Positions 51,153-62,000 are shown, numbered from the stretch's first letter. The stretch is 64,000 nt of DNA from Saprospirales bacterium (GCA_007695035.1 REEO01000056.1:1-64000), one strand, 5' to 3'. Numbers and translations are program-made. Notes: generated by a model from the sequence alone, not told the origin.

Positions 51153-52925
51153 ATGAGTTACAGGACGCATCACTGCGGAGAACTGAGAAGGAAAGATGTC
51201 GGTACAACGGTAAAGCTCGCCGGCTGGATTCAAAAAGGCCGAAACCTTGGTGGCCTCACTTTTGTTGATCTGCGCGACAGATACGGTATCACCCAACTGG
51301 TATTCAACATGGATACCAATCCCACACTGTGCGAAAAAGCCAGGGCCCTCGGAAGGGAATTTGTCGTGATGGCAGTGGGAAAAGTGGCAGAGCGCAGCAA
51401 TAAAAACCCCGACAGACCTACGGGAGATATTGAAATAGAGGTGGAAAATCTCACTGTACTCAATAAATCGGCTGTACCACCTTTTACCATTGAAGATGAA
51501 ACAGACGGTGGTGAGGAACTCAGAATGAAATACCGCTATCTGGACCTGCGCAGGGACCCCATCCAAAAAAATATGCTTTTTAGGAGCAAACTGGCTCTGG
51601 AAACCCGCAAGTATCTTGACTCCGTGGGTTTTGCAGAAATAGAAACTCCCTTCCTCATAAAAAGTACACCAGAGGGGGCCAGGGACTTTGTGGTTCCCAG
51701 CAGAATGAATGCGGGTGAATTCTACGCTCTGCCTCAATCTCCTCAGACTTTTAAGCAGTTGCTCATGGTCTCAGGACTGGACCGGTATTTTCAAATCGTG
51801 AAATGCTTCCGCGATGAAGACCTGAGGGCAGACCGCCAACCAGAGTTTACCCAGATTGACTGCGAAATGGCTTTTGTGGACCGGGAAGAAGTGCTGAATA
51901 CTTTTGAAGACCTCACCAAACATCTGTTCAAAGCCACCCTGGATGTCGATTTAGCCGATTTTCCCCGAATGGACTACCAGGAAGCAGTGGAAAAATACGG
52001 CTCCGACAAGCCCGACCTTCGCTTTGACCTGCAGATAAAACCGCTGAATGAGTTGGTGAAAAACAAGGGCTTTGTGGTTTTTGATAAAGCGGAATACGTG
52101 GGCGGAATCTGTGTGCCGGCACAAGCTGAAAACTGGTCCAATAAGGACATGAAAAAACTGACCGAGTGGGTTCAACGCCCTCAAATCGGAGCAGCAGGTC
52201 TTGTCTATTCCAAGTTTCAACAGGACGGGTCAATCAAATCCACTGTATCGAAGTTTTTCACCGATGACGCCCAGTCGGAATGGCTCAATCACTTCGGTGG
52301 TGAAAAGGGAGATGTGTTGCTGATTTTGGCAGGAAAAAAGGACAAAACCCTCAAACAACTCGGAGAGCTCAGACTGGAAATGGGGAGGCGATTGGAACTG
52401 ATGGACTCCTCTGAATTCAAGCCTCTTTGGGTGGTGGATTTTCCGCTGTTGGAGTGGGACGATGAAACAGAGCGGTTTTACGCCATGCACCACCCCTTTA
52501 CAGCACCCACGGAAGAGGACCGCGAAAAGATGAACTACACGGACAGGGAGGTATTGAAAAATCTAAGAGCAAATGCCTACGACCTGGTAATCAACGGGGC
52601 CGAAATCGGTGGGGGATCCATAAGAATTCACGACCGGCAGTTGCAACAGCAAAATTTCAAACTCCTCGGCTTTACCGATGAAGAAGCTGAGTCGCAATTT
52701 GGCTTCCTGATGGGTGCTTTCGAATACGGCGCTCCACCACACGGCGGCATTGCATTTGGTTTTGACAGGCTCTGTGCGGTGATGAATCACCAAAATTCCA
52801 TCCGGGACTTTATTGCATTCCCCAAAAACAACATGGGCAGGGACCTCATGATCGATGCTCCCGCTCCTGTGGATAAAGAACAACTCAATGAACTGAGATT
52901 AAAGCTAATCCCTAAGAAAGACTAA
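51153..52925 (+). CDS. aspS: Aspartate--tRNA ligase
   Basis: The 590-residue class II synthetase has the OB-fold anticodon domain ([20 protein letters not shown]), motif 2 ([20 protein letters not shown]), the bacterial GAD insertion domain, and motif 3 ([14 protein letters not shown]). It charges tRNA-Asp with aspartate. The length and GAD insertion match bacterial AspRS. The promoter box just upstream and the convergent rnhB gene 16 bases after its stop define a single-gene unit. Confidence 0.97.
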   Translation: MSYRTHHCGELRRKDVGTTVKLAGWIQKGRNLGGLTFVDLRDRYGITQLVFNMDTNPTLCEKARALGREFVVMAVGKVAERSNKNPDRPTGDIEIEVENLTVLNKSAVPPFTIEDETDGGEELRMKYRYLDLRRDPIQKNMLFRSKLALETRKYLDSVGFAEIETPFLIKSTPEGARDFVVPSRMNAGEFYALPQSPQTFKQLLMVSGLDRYFQIVKCFRDEDLRADRQPEFTQIDCEMAFVDREEVLNTFEDLTKHLFKATLDVDLADFPRMDYQEAVEKYGSDKPDLRFDLQIKPLNELVKNKGFVVFDKAEYVGGICVPAQAENWSNKDMKKLTEWVQRPQIGAAGLVYSKFQQDGSIKSTVSKFFTDDAQSEWLNHFGGEKGDVLLILAGKKDKTLKQLGELRLEMGRRLELMDSSEFKPLWVVDFPLLEWDDETERFYAMHHPFTAPTEEDREKMNYTDREVLKNLRANAYDLVINGAEIGGGSIRIHDRQLQQQNFKLLGFTDEEAESQFGFLMGAFEYGAPPHGGIAFGFDRLCAVMNHQNSIRDFIAFPKNNMGRDLMIDAPAPVDKEQLNELRLKLIPKKD

Positions 52926-52941
52926 AGCCAAATACACAGCA

Positions 52942-53583
52942 TCATTCATGCTTTTCAAAAAGGCTGAGGCCGACCGGTGGTCTGATGGTAAAGGTTTTGC
53001 GATGCCAGGGCGTTTTTCCATACTCAAATACGGCACGCCGATGGTGCTCGGTCGGATAGCCCTTGTTGGTTTTCCAGTCATAAGCCGGATACTCCTCGTG
53101 CAAATCCCGCATGATTTTGTCTCTGGTGGTTTTGGCGAGTATGGATGCTGCAGATATGGAAGGTATCAATCCATCCCCTTTCACAATACAGCTAAAGGGA
53201 ATTTCCAGCTCCGTCCTGAACTTATTGCCGTCCACCAGAATAAACTGAGGCGTTGGCTGTAGCTTTTCAACAGCATTATTCATGGCTTTCACGGAGGCCC
53301 AAAGGATGTTGTATTTGTCGATATCAGCCGGAGACATCACACCCACCGACCAGGCAATGGCATGTTCCCTGATCCACTTCGCAGCTTCCTCGCGCTGAGG
53401 GGCTGTCAATTTTTTGGAATCGGAAATATTCTTTGGAGCTCGTCCGTGTTTGAGAATGACCGCTGCAGCCACTACCGGCCCTGCAAGACAACCCCTACCC
53501 GCCTCGTCGCAACCGGCTTCCAGTTCAAAACCGGAATAACTGGAAAAAACGACCGGACTTTGGTTGGGATTGGCCTCCCCCAT
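52942..53583 (-). CDS. rnhB: Ribonuclease HII
   Basis: This 213-residue enzyme cleaves RNA in RNA-DNA hybrids, including single ribonucleotides in DNA. It shows GCDEAGRGCLAGPVVAAAVI (catalytic Asp-Glu), ISAASILAKTTRD and the NKGYPTEHHRRAV region, all hallmark segments of type 2 RNase H. I chose the ATG at 53581-53583; a TTG three codons earlier (53592) is possible. A perfect small hairpin CCCCTG-AA-CAGGGG lies 25 bases upstream at 53608-53621. Confidence 0.95.
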   Translation of the reverse strand: MGEANPNQSPVVFSSYSGFELEAGCDEAGRGCLAGPVVAAAVILKHGRAPKNISDSKKLTAPQREEAAKWIREHAIAWSVGVMSPADIDKYNILWASVKAMNNAVEKLQPTPQFILVDGNKFRTELEIPFSCIVKGDGLIPSISAASILAKTTRDKIMRDLHEEYPAYDWKTNKGYPTEHHRRAVFEYGKTPWHRKTFTIRPPVGLSLFEKHE

Positions 53584-53726
53584 ACGGCTCAAATTAATAA
53601 TTTACAGCCCCTGAACAGGGGACTTTAGGTGAAGATGATTTAACCCCAATCCACATTAGTCCAGGTCCTTTCAAAAATAAAAGGCCAGGAATTAGCAATT
53701 GTGATTGGAGGGTTCTGAAAAATTAA

Positions 53727-53963
53727 TCAAACAACCCTGATCTTATCTTTGATGGATTGAATGAAGTCCGGCGTGACATCCGGTCTGTGGACATTGTTTT
53801 TGATAAAGCGCCGGAAACTTTTCTCCTTCTGGAGGACCCTGTTGTATCCGGGATCCTGAGAAGCTTCCCTTAAAAAGTTATCGGCTGCTTCATTCGACAT
53901 TTCATTGTCGAGATACATGTTAACTTTCTGTTGAAAGTTCTGGTAATTACTACGACCGTCCAT
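53727..53963 (-). CDS. Small conserved protein downstream of an ECF sigma factor, candidate anti-sigma partner
   Basis: This 78-residue soluble protein (MDGRSNYQNFQQKVNMYLDN, then ASQDPGYNRVLQKEKSFRRF) ends FIQSIKDKIRVV. Its helical NMYLDNEMSNEAADNFLREA segment recalls the first part of zinc-finger anti-sigma proteins (VDLYLDGELS...), but the zinc-binding His-x3-Cys-x2-Cys is absent. It lies 112 bases after the sigma gene in the same direction. An anti-sigma or adaptor role is inferred from position and this partial resemblance only. Confidence 0.65.
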   Translation of the reverse strand: MDGRSNYQNFQQKVNMYLDNEMSNEAADNFLREASQDPGYNRVLQKEKSFRRFIKNNVHRPDVTPDFIQSIKDKIRVV

Positions 53964-54075
53964 GACAAATCATTTAGTTAATAAATGGTTGAATAATGGC
54001 GGATATGTTCATGGTACATCATCTGGCAAGATAACGATTGTGCGAAGGTAATACCAACGTGCTTACCCCGCCAAA

Positions 54076-54669
54076 TTATTCACTCTTTTTTTTACTCCCC
54101 TTTTTGCCTCTCTTATCTTCAAAACCTTTGGATTCAGCGTATTTCCTCAATTTTTCCTTAAGCATATTTCTAGCTCTGAAAAGTCTCGACCTGACCGTAC
54201 CGGTCGGAATATCGACGATTTTTGATATCTCGTCGTAGGTGAATCCCTCAATATCACAAAGCAAGATGACCGTTCTGAAATCTACCGGAAGCGAATTGAT
54301 GGCTGAAGTAACCTCATCACCCATCATGCTGTCGAAAATTTCCTCGCGCAGATCGTAATAACTACTGCCCTTGTCATCGTCGCTGTCCTGGTAGTTAACG
54401 ACATCCTCGAAATCCACCTTTGTGGGTCTCCGGCTATCTTTGCGATAGTGGTTTATATAAGCATTTTTCAGGATTTTAAACAACCAGGCCTTTGCATTAG
54501 TTCCCTGCTGGTATTTATCCAAAAAACGATATGCTTTCAGATAGGTCTCCTGGACCAAATCTTTTGCAAAATCTTCATCGTATGTGAGGTGGAATGCGAA
54601 TGTGTTTAGCGCATCCACATGTGGAAAGAGCTCCTTCTCAAAGATTTCGTGCTTTTTCTTCTTGTCCAA
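54076..54669 (-). CDS. ECF-type RNA polymerase sigma factor
   Basis: This 197-residue sigma-70-family factor has region 2 (DALNTFAFHLTYDEDFAKDL, VQETYLKAYRFLDKY, AKAWLFKILKNAYINHYRKD) and region 4 (INSLPVDFRTVILLCDIEGF, then TYDEISKIVDIPTGTVRSRL), plus a lysine-rich tail (KRGKKGSKKKSE). The start is a TTG at 54667-54669, as no upstream ATG fits. It probably controls a stress regulon and may be co-transcribed with the small protein at 53727-53963. Confidence 0.9.
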   Translation of the reverse strand: MDKKKKHEIFEKELFPHVDALNTFAFHLTYDEDFAKDLVQETYLKAYRFLDKYQQGTNAKAWLFKILKNAYINHYRKDSRRPTKVDFEDVVNYQDSDDDKGSSYYDLREEIFDSMMGDEVTSAINSLPVDFRTVILLCDIEGFTYDEISKIVDIPTGTVRSRLFRARNMLKEKLRKYAESKGFEDKRGKKGSKKKSE

Positions 54670-54735
54670 AAGCTGAAGTTTAAGCGGCGAATTTAGGGAA
54701 TTTGGTGGTTATCAACAGCAATTCGGCCCTGGAAA

Positions 54736-55425
54736 TTATCGTGGACCCCGCTTCAGCCGCTTGTTCAAAATCACTATTCCTCCCTCTGCAATCGGGAAAA
54801 AATGCTGAGCAGGTCGGGGTTTTACGGTTTTCATACCGGTGAATTTTCCAAAGGCAGGGAGTATGCCAAAATTTTTTCCAAACCAAAAACAGGGTAAGCG
54901 CAATCGGGACCTTCCCCTTCCTCTCAAAACTATTCCCGGATGTAAATGACCGCTTAGCCTGATTATCCCGTCAGCCGGGTCCTCTCCTTCAAATGGTTCG
55001 TGACTGAGAAGCAATGAAGACCCTATCCGGTATTCGACTTCCACACAAAAGCTTGCCTCCCGGTATATTTTATCGGGGAAAAAGTCGTGATTACCGCGTA
55101 CGAGGATAAATTCAGTGCCTGTATGTCGTTCAGTGAACTCTCTGACCAAATGCCAATCGCTGTTAATATCACTGTGAAACAAGTCACCCAGTACAATTAA
55201 TCTGCCAACGGGGTATTTTTCCAACAACTCCTCCAGGGCAGTCAGTGTACCCTCTGTAGCACCGTCGGGAATGGCTATTCCGTTTTTTCTGAAGTGAATG
55301 CTCTTCCCGAGATGCAGGTCAGACACCACCAAACTGTCCTCATCCGGCAAGAGGACGGCTTTTTCTCTCAGCAAAACCAGCCGATTTCCCAACAATTCCA
55401 GAGTATGTAATTCTTTGAATTCCAT
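54736..55425 (-). CDS. pdeM: Ligase-associated DNA damage response metallophosphoesterase (PdeM-like)
   Basis: The 229-residue calcineurin-like phosphoesterase has VVSDLHLGKSIHFR (metal ligands Asp, His), VLGDLFHSDINSDW, LVRGNHDFFPDK (GNHD) and RLSGHLHPGIVL (GHxH). These with the opening LLGNRLVLLREKAVLLPDED fit PdeM, which is found with Lhr-like helicases and DNA ligases. I chose the ATG at 55423-55425; a TTG at 55458 and an ATG at 55446 are alternatives. The Lhr-type helicase is divergent, with 293 bases between the starts. Confidence 0.85.
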   Translation of the reverse strand: MEFKELHTLELLGNRLVLLREKAVLLPDEDSLVVSDLHLGKSIHFRKNGIAIPDGATEGTLTALEELLEKYPVGRLIVLGDLFHSDINSDWHLVREFTERHTGTEFILVRGNHDFFPDKIYREASFCVEVEYRIGSSLLLSHEPFEGEDPADGIIRLSGHLHPGIVLRGRGRSRLRLPCFWFGKNFGILPAFGKFTGMKTVKPRPAQHFFPIAEGGIVILNKRLKRGPR

Positions 55426-55718
55426 GATATTATTTTCCAAACGCATCCACAGCTCCAAAGTTTTTCAACTGTCATACCGTGTAGGGTACAGCGCTAAGAA
55501 ATTCTAACTAAGGGCCATTTCTGCCCTGAAAACCATCGGAGTCTTTGTCTGTTCGGGATTATACACCAAATCATTCGGTTGTGTAGTCGTAGAAAAAAAG
55601 TGACTTTTGGCGATTTGAATAATGTGCGTTTGGTTAAGTTCTTCATTGCTGCCGCACATATATTGCTGACTGTCATTTCCCAGACTGTTATTTTACAAAA
55701 CCTACCACCAAAGCGGTC

Positions 55719-58163
55719 GTGAGCAAAACAATCAATCAACACATAGAGACGGGCAGCCGCTATTTCAAGCAGCGAAACTGGACTCCCTTCGATTATCAAA
55801 TTCGATGTTGGAAAGCCTTTCTCAATAGGAAAGATGGATTGGTAAATGCGCCCACAGGCAGTGGAAAAACCCTCGCACTTATGCTCCCGGCAGCCTTGAA
55901 AATATCTGAAAAAAAGGATAGGAAGCCGGCTGTTAAATTGATTTGGATCAGTCCTGTAAGAGCACTGGCCAAACAAATTCACCAGGTGGGAAATGAATTG
56001 ATAGAATCCCTGGAACTGCCGATCAATTGTGGAATGAGAACGGGAGACACGAAGCAATCGGAGCGAAAAAAGCAACTGAAATCTCCTCCTGAAATACTGG
56101 TCACCACACCAGAGAGCCTGCACCAGTGGATAGCCAACCCCAACACTGCGCGCTACCTAAAAAAGGTGGATGCGGTGGTAGTGGACGAGTGGCACGAACT
56201 GGGGGGTAGTAAGCGGGGCGTACAGATGGAATTGGCGCTGGCCTGGCTTCGCGACAAACATTCAGCACTTAAAACCTGGGCCATTTCCGCCACCATTTCG
56301 GATCCGGGGCAGTCTGCCGAGATCCTTCTCGGGAGCGAAGTGCGCGCAAGCGAAGTCGAAATAGTGAAAGCGGATATCCAAAAGGAGATCTCCATTGAAA
56401 CCCTCATGCCGGAAGATATCTTTGAACTGCCCTGGGTGGGTCATATCGGCATTAAGCTACTGGAAAAGGTCGCAGAAAAAATCAAAGGCGCCACCAACAC
56501 CCTGGTTTTTACCAATACCCGCTCACAGTGTGAAATATGGTACCAGCGACTGCTAGAGCAATTCCCTGAGCTGGCCGGTCAAATGGCCATGCACCACTCT
56601 GCAATAGATGAGGATATACGCGCCTGGGTGGAGGAAGCTCTGCATAGTGGCAGACTAAAGGTGGTGGTGTGTACCTCCAGCCTGGATCTCGGTGTGGACT
56701 TCAGACCCGTGGAACTCATTGTGCAAATTGGTGGACCCAAAGGCGTTTCCAGATTTATTCAACGGGCCGGGAGAAGTGGTCACAGTCCTGGTCAACCATC
56801 TCGAATTTGCTTTGTACCAACCCATGCTATTGAATTGCTTGAAGCCGCAGCCCTTCGCGATGCAGTGCAAAACGAAATCAGGGAAAGGCCGGAGCCGCAC
56901 ATCAGGAGTTTTGATGTACTGGTCCAGTTTATGATGACCCTAGCGGTGTCTGAGGGTTTTTACCCGAATGATCTATACAACCTTGTGAAATCAACCTACT
57001 CCTATCGCTCTGTTAGCCGTGAGGAATGGGGTGAACTGATTAACCTGATTCTGAAGGGTGGAAATGCGCTGGAGGCCTACAGCGAATACGCAAGGGCTGG
57101 AATTGACTCAACGGGTAAGATCCGGGTTCTGAATAAAAAAATTGCCCGCAGACACCTCATGTCCATCGGCACCATCACCGGGGATCAGGCCCTTGTGATA
57201 AAATACCGCAACGGAAAAAAGCTGGGTACAATAGAGGAGTGGTTTGTGGCCAATCTCCGACCAGGAGAGGTTTTTTGGTTTGCCGGAAGGGCCCTGGAAC
57301 TGATCGGTATCAAAGGCAATAAGGTGGAAGTGTCCCGCAGCAATGCCAGTCAGGCAAAAGTGCCGGCATGGATGGGTGGAAGATTGCCACTGAGCTCCAT
57401 GATGAGCGAAACCATACGCGCCCAATTGCTAAAACTGGTGGAACAAAACACCATCCGGGAGCCCGAACTAAGTCGATTAAAACCCCTCATGGACATACAG
57501 CTTGAGAGAAGCGCAATCCCTGTGAAAAACCAGTTGTTGATCGAGTACTACAAAAGCAGAGAGGGCTACCATCTGATCGTTTACCCCTTCGAAGGACGGC
57601 TCGTGCACGAGGGCCTTGCGGCGCTGCTAGCCTCCAGAATTGCCAAATGCACACCCATCACCTTTTCAATCGCCATGAATGATTACGGCTTTGAACTGCT
57701 GTCGGCGGAAGATTGGGAGCCGGAAAAACTGGTCGATAAAACACTTTTCACCACAGACAGACTAGGTGAGGATATTTCTAAAACCATTGCAGAAACCCAG
57801 ATGGTCCGCAGAACATTTCGCGATATTGCCATGATCTCGGGACTGCTCTTCCGGGGATTTCCCGGCAGAGAAAAAAAGGAGCGGCATTTACAATCATCCG
57901 CGGCTTTGTTGTTTGATGTTTTCGACGACTACGATCCCGGCAACTTATTGTTTTTGCAGGCATGGGAAGAGGTCAAAACCTTTCAGTTGGAGGAGGGTAG
58001 AATTCGCAAAACACTGGAGCGAATCGCAAATCAGGAATGGGTTTTTAAACGACCGGGCAAATTCACACCCCTTGCACTTCCCCTGATTGCCGACCGACTC
58101 AGGGATAGGCTTTCTAGCGAAAAAGTGGAAACCCAACTGAGGAGAATGATGGCAGAGAAATAA
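55719..58163 (+). CDS. Ligase-associated Lhr-type DEXH-box helicase
   Basis: This 814-residue helicase has Walker A NAPTGSGKTLALMLPAAL, VVVDEWHELGGSKRGVQ (DEWH, characteristic of the ligase-associated Lhr group), LWAISATISDPG-like motif III, LVFTNTRSQCEIWYQ, VCTSSLDLGVDFRPVELIVQ and RFIQRAGRSGHSPGQ (motif VI). Its C-terminal half is the Lhr winged-helix and DUF4145-like part. The start is a GTG at 55719. Family partners are PdeM, exonuclease and an ATP-dependent DNA ligase; only PdeM is nearby. Role in double-strand break or alkylation repair is inferred from the family. Confidence 0.9.
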   Translation: MSKTINQHIETGSRYFKQRNWTPFDYQIRCWKAFLNRKDGLVNAPTGSGKTLALMLPAALKISEKKDRKPAVKLIWISPVRALAKQIHQVGNELIESLELPINCGMRTGDTKQSERKKQLKSPPEILVTTPESLHQWIANPNTARYLKKVDAVVVDEWHELGGSKRGVQMELALAWLRDKHSALKTWAISATISDPGQSAEILLGSEVRASEVEIVKADIQKEISIETLMPEDIFELPWVGHIGIKLLEKVAEKIKGATNTLVFTNTRSQCEIWYQRLLEQFPELAGQMAMHHSAIDEDIRAWVEEALHSGRLKVVVCTSSLDLGVDFRPVELIVQIGGPKGVSRFIQRAGRSGHSPGQPSRICFVPTHAIELLEAAALRDAVQNEIRERPEPHIRSFDVLVQFMMTLAVSEGFYPNDLYNLVKSTYSYRSVSREEWGELINLILKGGNALEAYSEYARAGIDSTGKIRVLNKKIARRHLMSIGTITGDQALVIKYRNGKKLGTIEEWFVANLRPGEVFWFAGRALELIGIKGNKVEVSRSNASQAKVPAWMGGRLPLSSMMSETIRAQLLKLVEQNTIREPELSRLKPLMDIQLERSAIPVKNQLLIEYYKSREGYHLIVYPFEGRLVHEGLAALLASRIAKCTPITFSIAMNDYGFELLSAEDWEPEKLVDKTLFTTDRLGEDISKTIAETQMVRRTFRDIAMISGLLFRGFPGREKKERHLQSSAALLFDVFDDYDPGNLLFLQAWEEVKTFQLEEGRIRKTLERIANQEWVFKRPGKFTPLALPLIADRLRDRLSSEKVETQLRRMMAEK

Positions 58164-58198
58164 AAATTCGTTTGGTCGATTTCATTAAATCCTGACCG

Positions 58199-58651
58199 TC
58201 ACCCGCCAAATTTTGTCTCCCATTGCTTCAAATACTGGTTTTCCATTTCCCGCATTTTCTGCTTTTCACCCCCTGTTAAATCGGTGTAGCCCAGCAGATG
58301 AAGCAAGCCGTGTACCATGACCCGACGGAGTTCTTCTCCTCCGGGAAGATTTAAGTCGGATGCGTTTTCCTTCACCCTGTCAATGGAAATGAATAAATCG
58401 CCCACAATATTTGGCGGATCTCCAAAGGGAAAGGTGATAATATCGGTGTAGTAATCGTGTCCCAGGTGCTCCCTGTTCATCTCGAGTAGATATTCATCCG
58501 AGCAAAAGACAATGGTGAGGTTGGCAGAATGAGCACCCTCAGAGATTGCGGTAGAAATAAGCCATTGGGCGATTTTTTTTTCAGGCAGCTCGGGAGGGGA
58601 AATATCTTCTGCAAAAAAATCAACTCCGCTGGTGACTTGCTCGTTACTCAT
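58199..58651 (-). CDS. ybeY: rRNA maturation endoribonuclease YbeY
   Basis: This 150-residue protein has the YbeY pattern YLLEMNREHLGHDYYTDIIT, VVGDLFISIDRV and RRVMVHGLLHLLGYTDLTGG. The metal-site motif HGxLHLxGYDH is present except that the third histidine is not: it reads HGLLHLLGYTD, a variant that I believe is common in Bacteroidota. YbeY takes part in 16S rRNA 3'-end maturation and ribosome quality control. It overlaps the upstream HATPase gene by 4 bases (ATGA). Confidence 0.92.
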   Translation of the reverse strand: MSNEQVTSGVDFFAEDISPPELPEKKIAQWLISTAISEGAHSANLTIVFCSDEYLLEMNREHLGHDYYTDIITFPFGDPPNIVGDLFISIDRVKENASDLNLPGGEELRRVMVHGLLHLLGYTDLTGGEKQKMREMENQYLKQWETKFGG

Positions 58652-59034
58652 AACTCAAAACACATCTCTACAGTGGTGCCATTGTTGTGAAACTGGACGG
58701 AGTGGCAGATTTGCTTGATGAGAAAAACCCCGCGACCACCGCATTTTCCGATATTCTCGGATTTGCGGGGGTCATCCAGGCAATCCGGATCAAATCCACA
58801 GCCCTGGTCCCTCACGAAGATGTGGAGTTCGTTGGAGTTTTTTTCTATCTGAATTTTCACTGATTTTCCGCAGTCTTTTTTGTTGCCATGTACGATGGCA
58901 TTGTTGACCGCTTCGGTAAGGGTGAGAAGGATATCCGCTTTGAGACCATCATCCAACTGATACTTGCAAACCAGTTCATCGACAAAGGCCTCAAGTCTGG
59001 AAACAGCCTCGGGCCTCGATTCAAGTTCAATCAT
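58648..59034 (-). CDS. Anti-sigma-factor-like ATP-binding protein (HATPase_c_2)
   Basis: This 128-residue protein has the GHKL-ATPase motifs of the RsbW/SpoIIAB family: TLTEAVNNAIVHGN (N box), FVRDQGCGFDPDCLDDPR (G1) and CGGRGVFLIKQICHS (G2). RsbW-like proteins bind sigma factors or phosphorylate antagonist proteins. No partner is adjacent, so the target is unknown. It lies between DUF4175 and ybeY on the same strand, a conserved arrangement in many Bacteroidota, and shares a 4-base overlap with ybeY. Confidence 0.88.
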   Translation of the reverse strand: MIELESRPEAVSRLEAFVDELVCKYQLDDGLKADILLTLTEAVNNAIVHGNKKDCGKSVKIQIEKNSNELHIFVRDQGCGFDPDCLDDPRKSENIGKCGGRGVFLIKQICHSVQFHNNGTTVEMCFEL

Positions 59035-59068
59035 TACAAAAATGTTAGACCAGCAATTCTATTCCGGT

Positions 59069-62000
59069 TTAATTGGAGCGGAGCGAGCGGTAGTACTCGT
59101 CCACCAGGAATTGATAGTACGGCGACAGTCCCGGTGCCACAGAGCGGTAGAAATGGATTTCGGATTCTCTTTTTCTGAGATACTCCTCCAATTCCGGCGG
59201 GAACTCTCTGGTTCTTTCCTGAGCAACTTCACCACGTCGCTCATCGTCCAGGTCCTGTTCCCTGTCTGCTCTTTCGGCCTGCAGCAATCTGGAAATAATG
59301 TCCTGCTGCCTTTCCAGCAATTCTCTGTTCAACTGTTTATTAACAAGATCTCTCTCAATCTCGTTCATTTTATCAATGATCTCCTGCAATTCTTGTGCCC
59401 CAATTCCCTGTTCGGCTTGTCGCTGGCGCAATTCTTCCAACATTTTTCGTAGTTTGGCCTGGTCCCGGGCCATTCGGGCAAAATCTTCGGCCGAGCCATT
59501 TTCGCCTTCCTGCATTCGCTGTTGCATCTGTTCCATCTGATCCCCCAGCTGCTCCTGACCTTCTGTTATTTTATCGACCGGCCCCTCGGATTCATCTCCC
59601 TCGCCTTCTCCCATACTTTCACACATTTGGGTACCACTCATCATTCCGGCCATCTGTTGCTGCATTTGTTCCATGGTCTGGCTGAGCATGAGTGCCAGAT
59701 CATTTACATAGGTCATGACCCTTCGCTGGTCATCAGATGCCTGAGATTTTCTGCGCTCCTCCAGATTGTGAATTCCCCTGTCAAAATGCCTGTTGATATC
59801 GGTCACCTTACTCAGAATAAAGGACTCGAGTTGAAGGACACGCTTAGATAGAGCGACGAGACTGTCCTCCACCACCCGGAAGTCACTCTGAAGTCTGAAT
59901 TGATCGCGGAGCAAGTCCACATATCTGGGGGTGTTTATGCTGGTGCGATTGAAATCTCCTATCAGGTCTTCCTGATCAAAGGAAATGGAAATAAGGTTAT
60001 CCAGTAGTTTTCGGAGTGTGGCCATGTCCTCCTGCATTTGTTCCATTTGACCGCCCTGCATGCTGCTCTGCATACTCTGGGCCATTTCACGCATTTTGTC
60101 ACCGGCCTCTTGTTGAGATTCAGAAGCGCCTTCGTTGTCTCCCTCATCTAGTTGTTCAGAACCCTGGTCCAGTTGGTTACTTATATCGTCTTCCATTTGT
60201 TCCTGGTCACCAAGATTATGAGGTCGAGCCAGTTCTTCGTTTTTTTCCCTCATTTCTTTCAGCTTCTCTTTGAGGTCATCAAATTTCTCCTGAATTTCTT
60301 CCTGCTTTTGCTGCAATTCTTCCTGAGCCGTCTCACCACTGGCAGTTTCTTCGCTCAATTCATCCAATTGATCAGCGAGCTTTTCAAGTTCCTCTCGATT
60401 GCGGTTCATTTGCTGCTCAACCTCAAGAGATTTAAACAGCTCATTCATCCGGTCAATGTTCATCTTCATGTTTTGCTCCGAAAGCTCCATTTCGCGCAAC
60501 ATATCGAGGGCATCATCACGGCTCATTTCATCCAACATATCCCGGAGCTTTTCCATGAGGTCTCTCATGTCGTCATCCACCATCTGGTCGAAGAGCTCCT
60601 GGAATTGCTTCTGCTTTTCCATCAACTCAGGATCCATTTCAAGAAATTCTTCCTGATTTTGGAGGTTTTCCCTGTGCTTTTCTTTTGAGTCTTCGATTTG
60701 CTTCATTAACTCCTCCCGCTTTTCCAGAAGTTGCTCGATATCTCTCCTATCCTGCCAGTCGAGGTCTTTTTTATCTAAAAGACGCTCCTGCATACGTCGG
60801 ATTTCCTCCTCAATGTCCTGGGTTTCCTGTACAGACCGGTCCAGGTTTTCTCGTATGCTTTCGGTATTTTCACTGGCGATCTCCTCCATTTCCTCAAGGC
60901 TCTTTATGCGGTAAGTCATCAAGCCGGTTCGGGTCCTTTTGCTGCCATTGATGGCATCGTTGTCAGCAGCTTCGAAGAAATAAGTCACCTGATCGCCCGG
61001 CTTCATTTCCAGGTCAATCATGTCCCAGTTAAAGACAAATTCACTGTTGCGCGAGCCGGGTGTTTCCACCAGTACCCTTTGTTCGGGTTCCTCATTGCCA
61101 TCGGCCTTGGTTAATTGATAGTGAAAAGATATCTCTCTGAGCCCGTAATCATCCGAAGCCTCTCCAGCGTAAAAGCGGATTTTCTCGTCGTCCTCATCAA
61201 TAAATTCCTCCACGGAAATAACGGGATACCTGTCTGGAATGACATTGACAGTATAACCCACGGAATCAACCCGGTGCAGTTCTTCGCCGGAAACATAAAT
61301 TACATATGGTCTTGTGGAAGTAAACTGATCACTATACTCAAAGTGATTGGGTCGTCTGACTTCAGCAGAAATCAACTCCTCCGGATCCAAAAACCGCATT
61401 TCAACTTCTGTGGAGGATTCGGTGTAAAAGGTCCAATTTATTTTTGTGCCCTCAGGTACTGTGAAATCTCCCACATTGGAAAGATTGGTGGAATTTCTGC
61501 CAGTGTAGGCAGGAAATTCCAATTCAACCAACATATCAGCCATTCTCGGCTTTCGAATGACATCCAAAGTGTAAGACCTGGATTTTACCGGTCCGGAAAC
61601 AATGCGAAAATCGGTGTCTGACTGTATATTATTAAATGTATAGGTAAAATTACCATCGCTGCCCTTTCTCATCCGATACTCATATCCTCCAATGTCCACA
61701 TAGGCTTCAGCAGGTCTGATATCCCCCTCAGTGCTTACTTCGAGTTGGAAATTTTCAAACTGCATCACACTCATCTCATCATTGAGTACTTTAAAGTGAA
61801 AAGGTGCAGGGCGTTCAAACTGCAGGTGGTTTTGCAAAATGCGGTTTGTACTATCGGGGATCAGGGTCGGAGAGAGTATCAACAAGCCGGCGATTACAAA
61901 AACCGTTGGGACGACATATCTGGCGTACTTTTTGTTTTCTCCCAAATCAATCGCCGTCAGAAAAGGAACCGGCTTCAACTGGACCGTCTTCTGTTCAATA

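Noticed and set aside
53608-53621. CCCCTG-AA-CAGGGG hairpin upstream of rnhB as a terminator or operator
   Set aside because: The stem is perfect but only 6 bp with a 2-base loop and no T-run, and there is no second copy or partner gene to support a function.
60152-60688. A Leu/Phe-rich plus-strand frame opposite the DUF4175 coiled coil
   Set aside because: Glu/Gln-rich coils read on the other strand always yield Leu/Phe-rich shadow frames; it is not a membrane protein gene.
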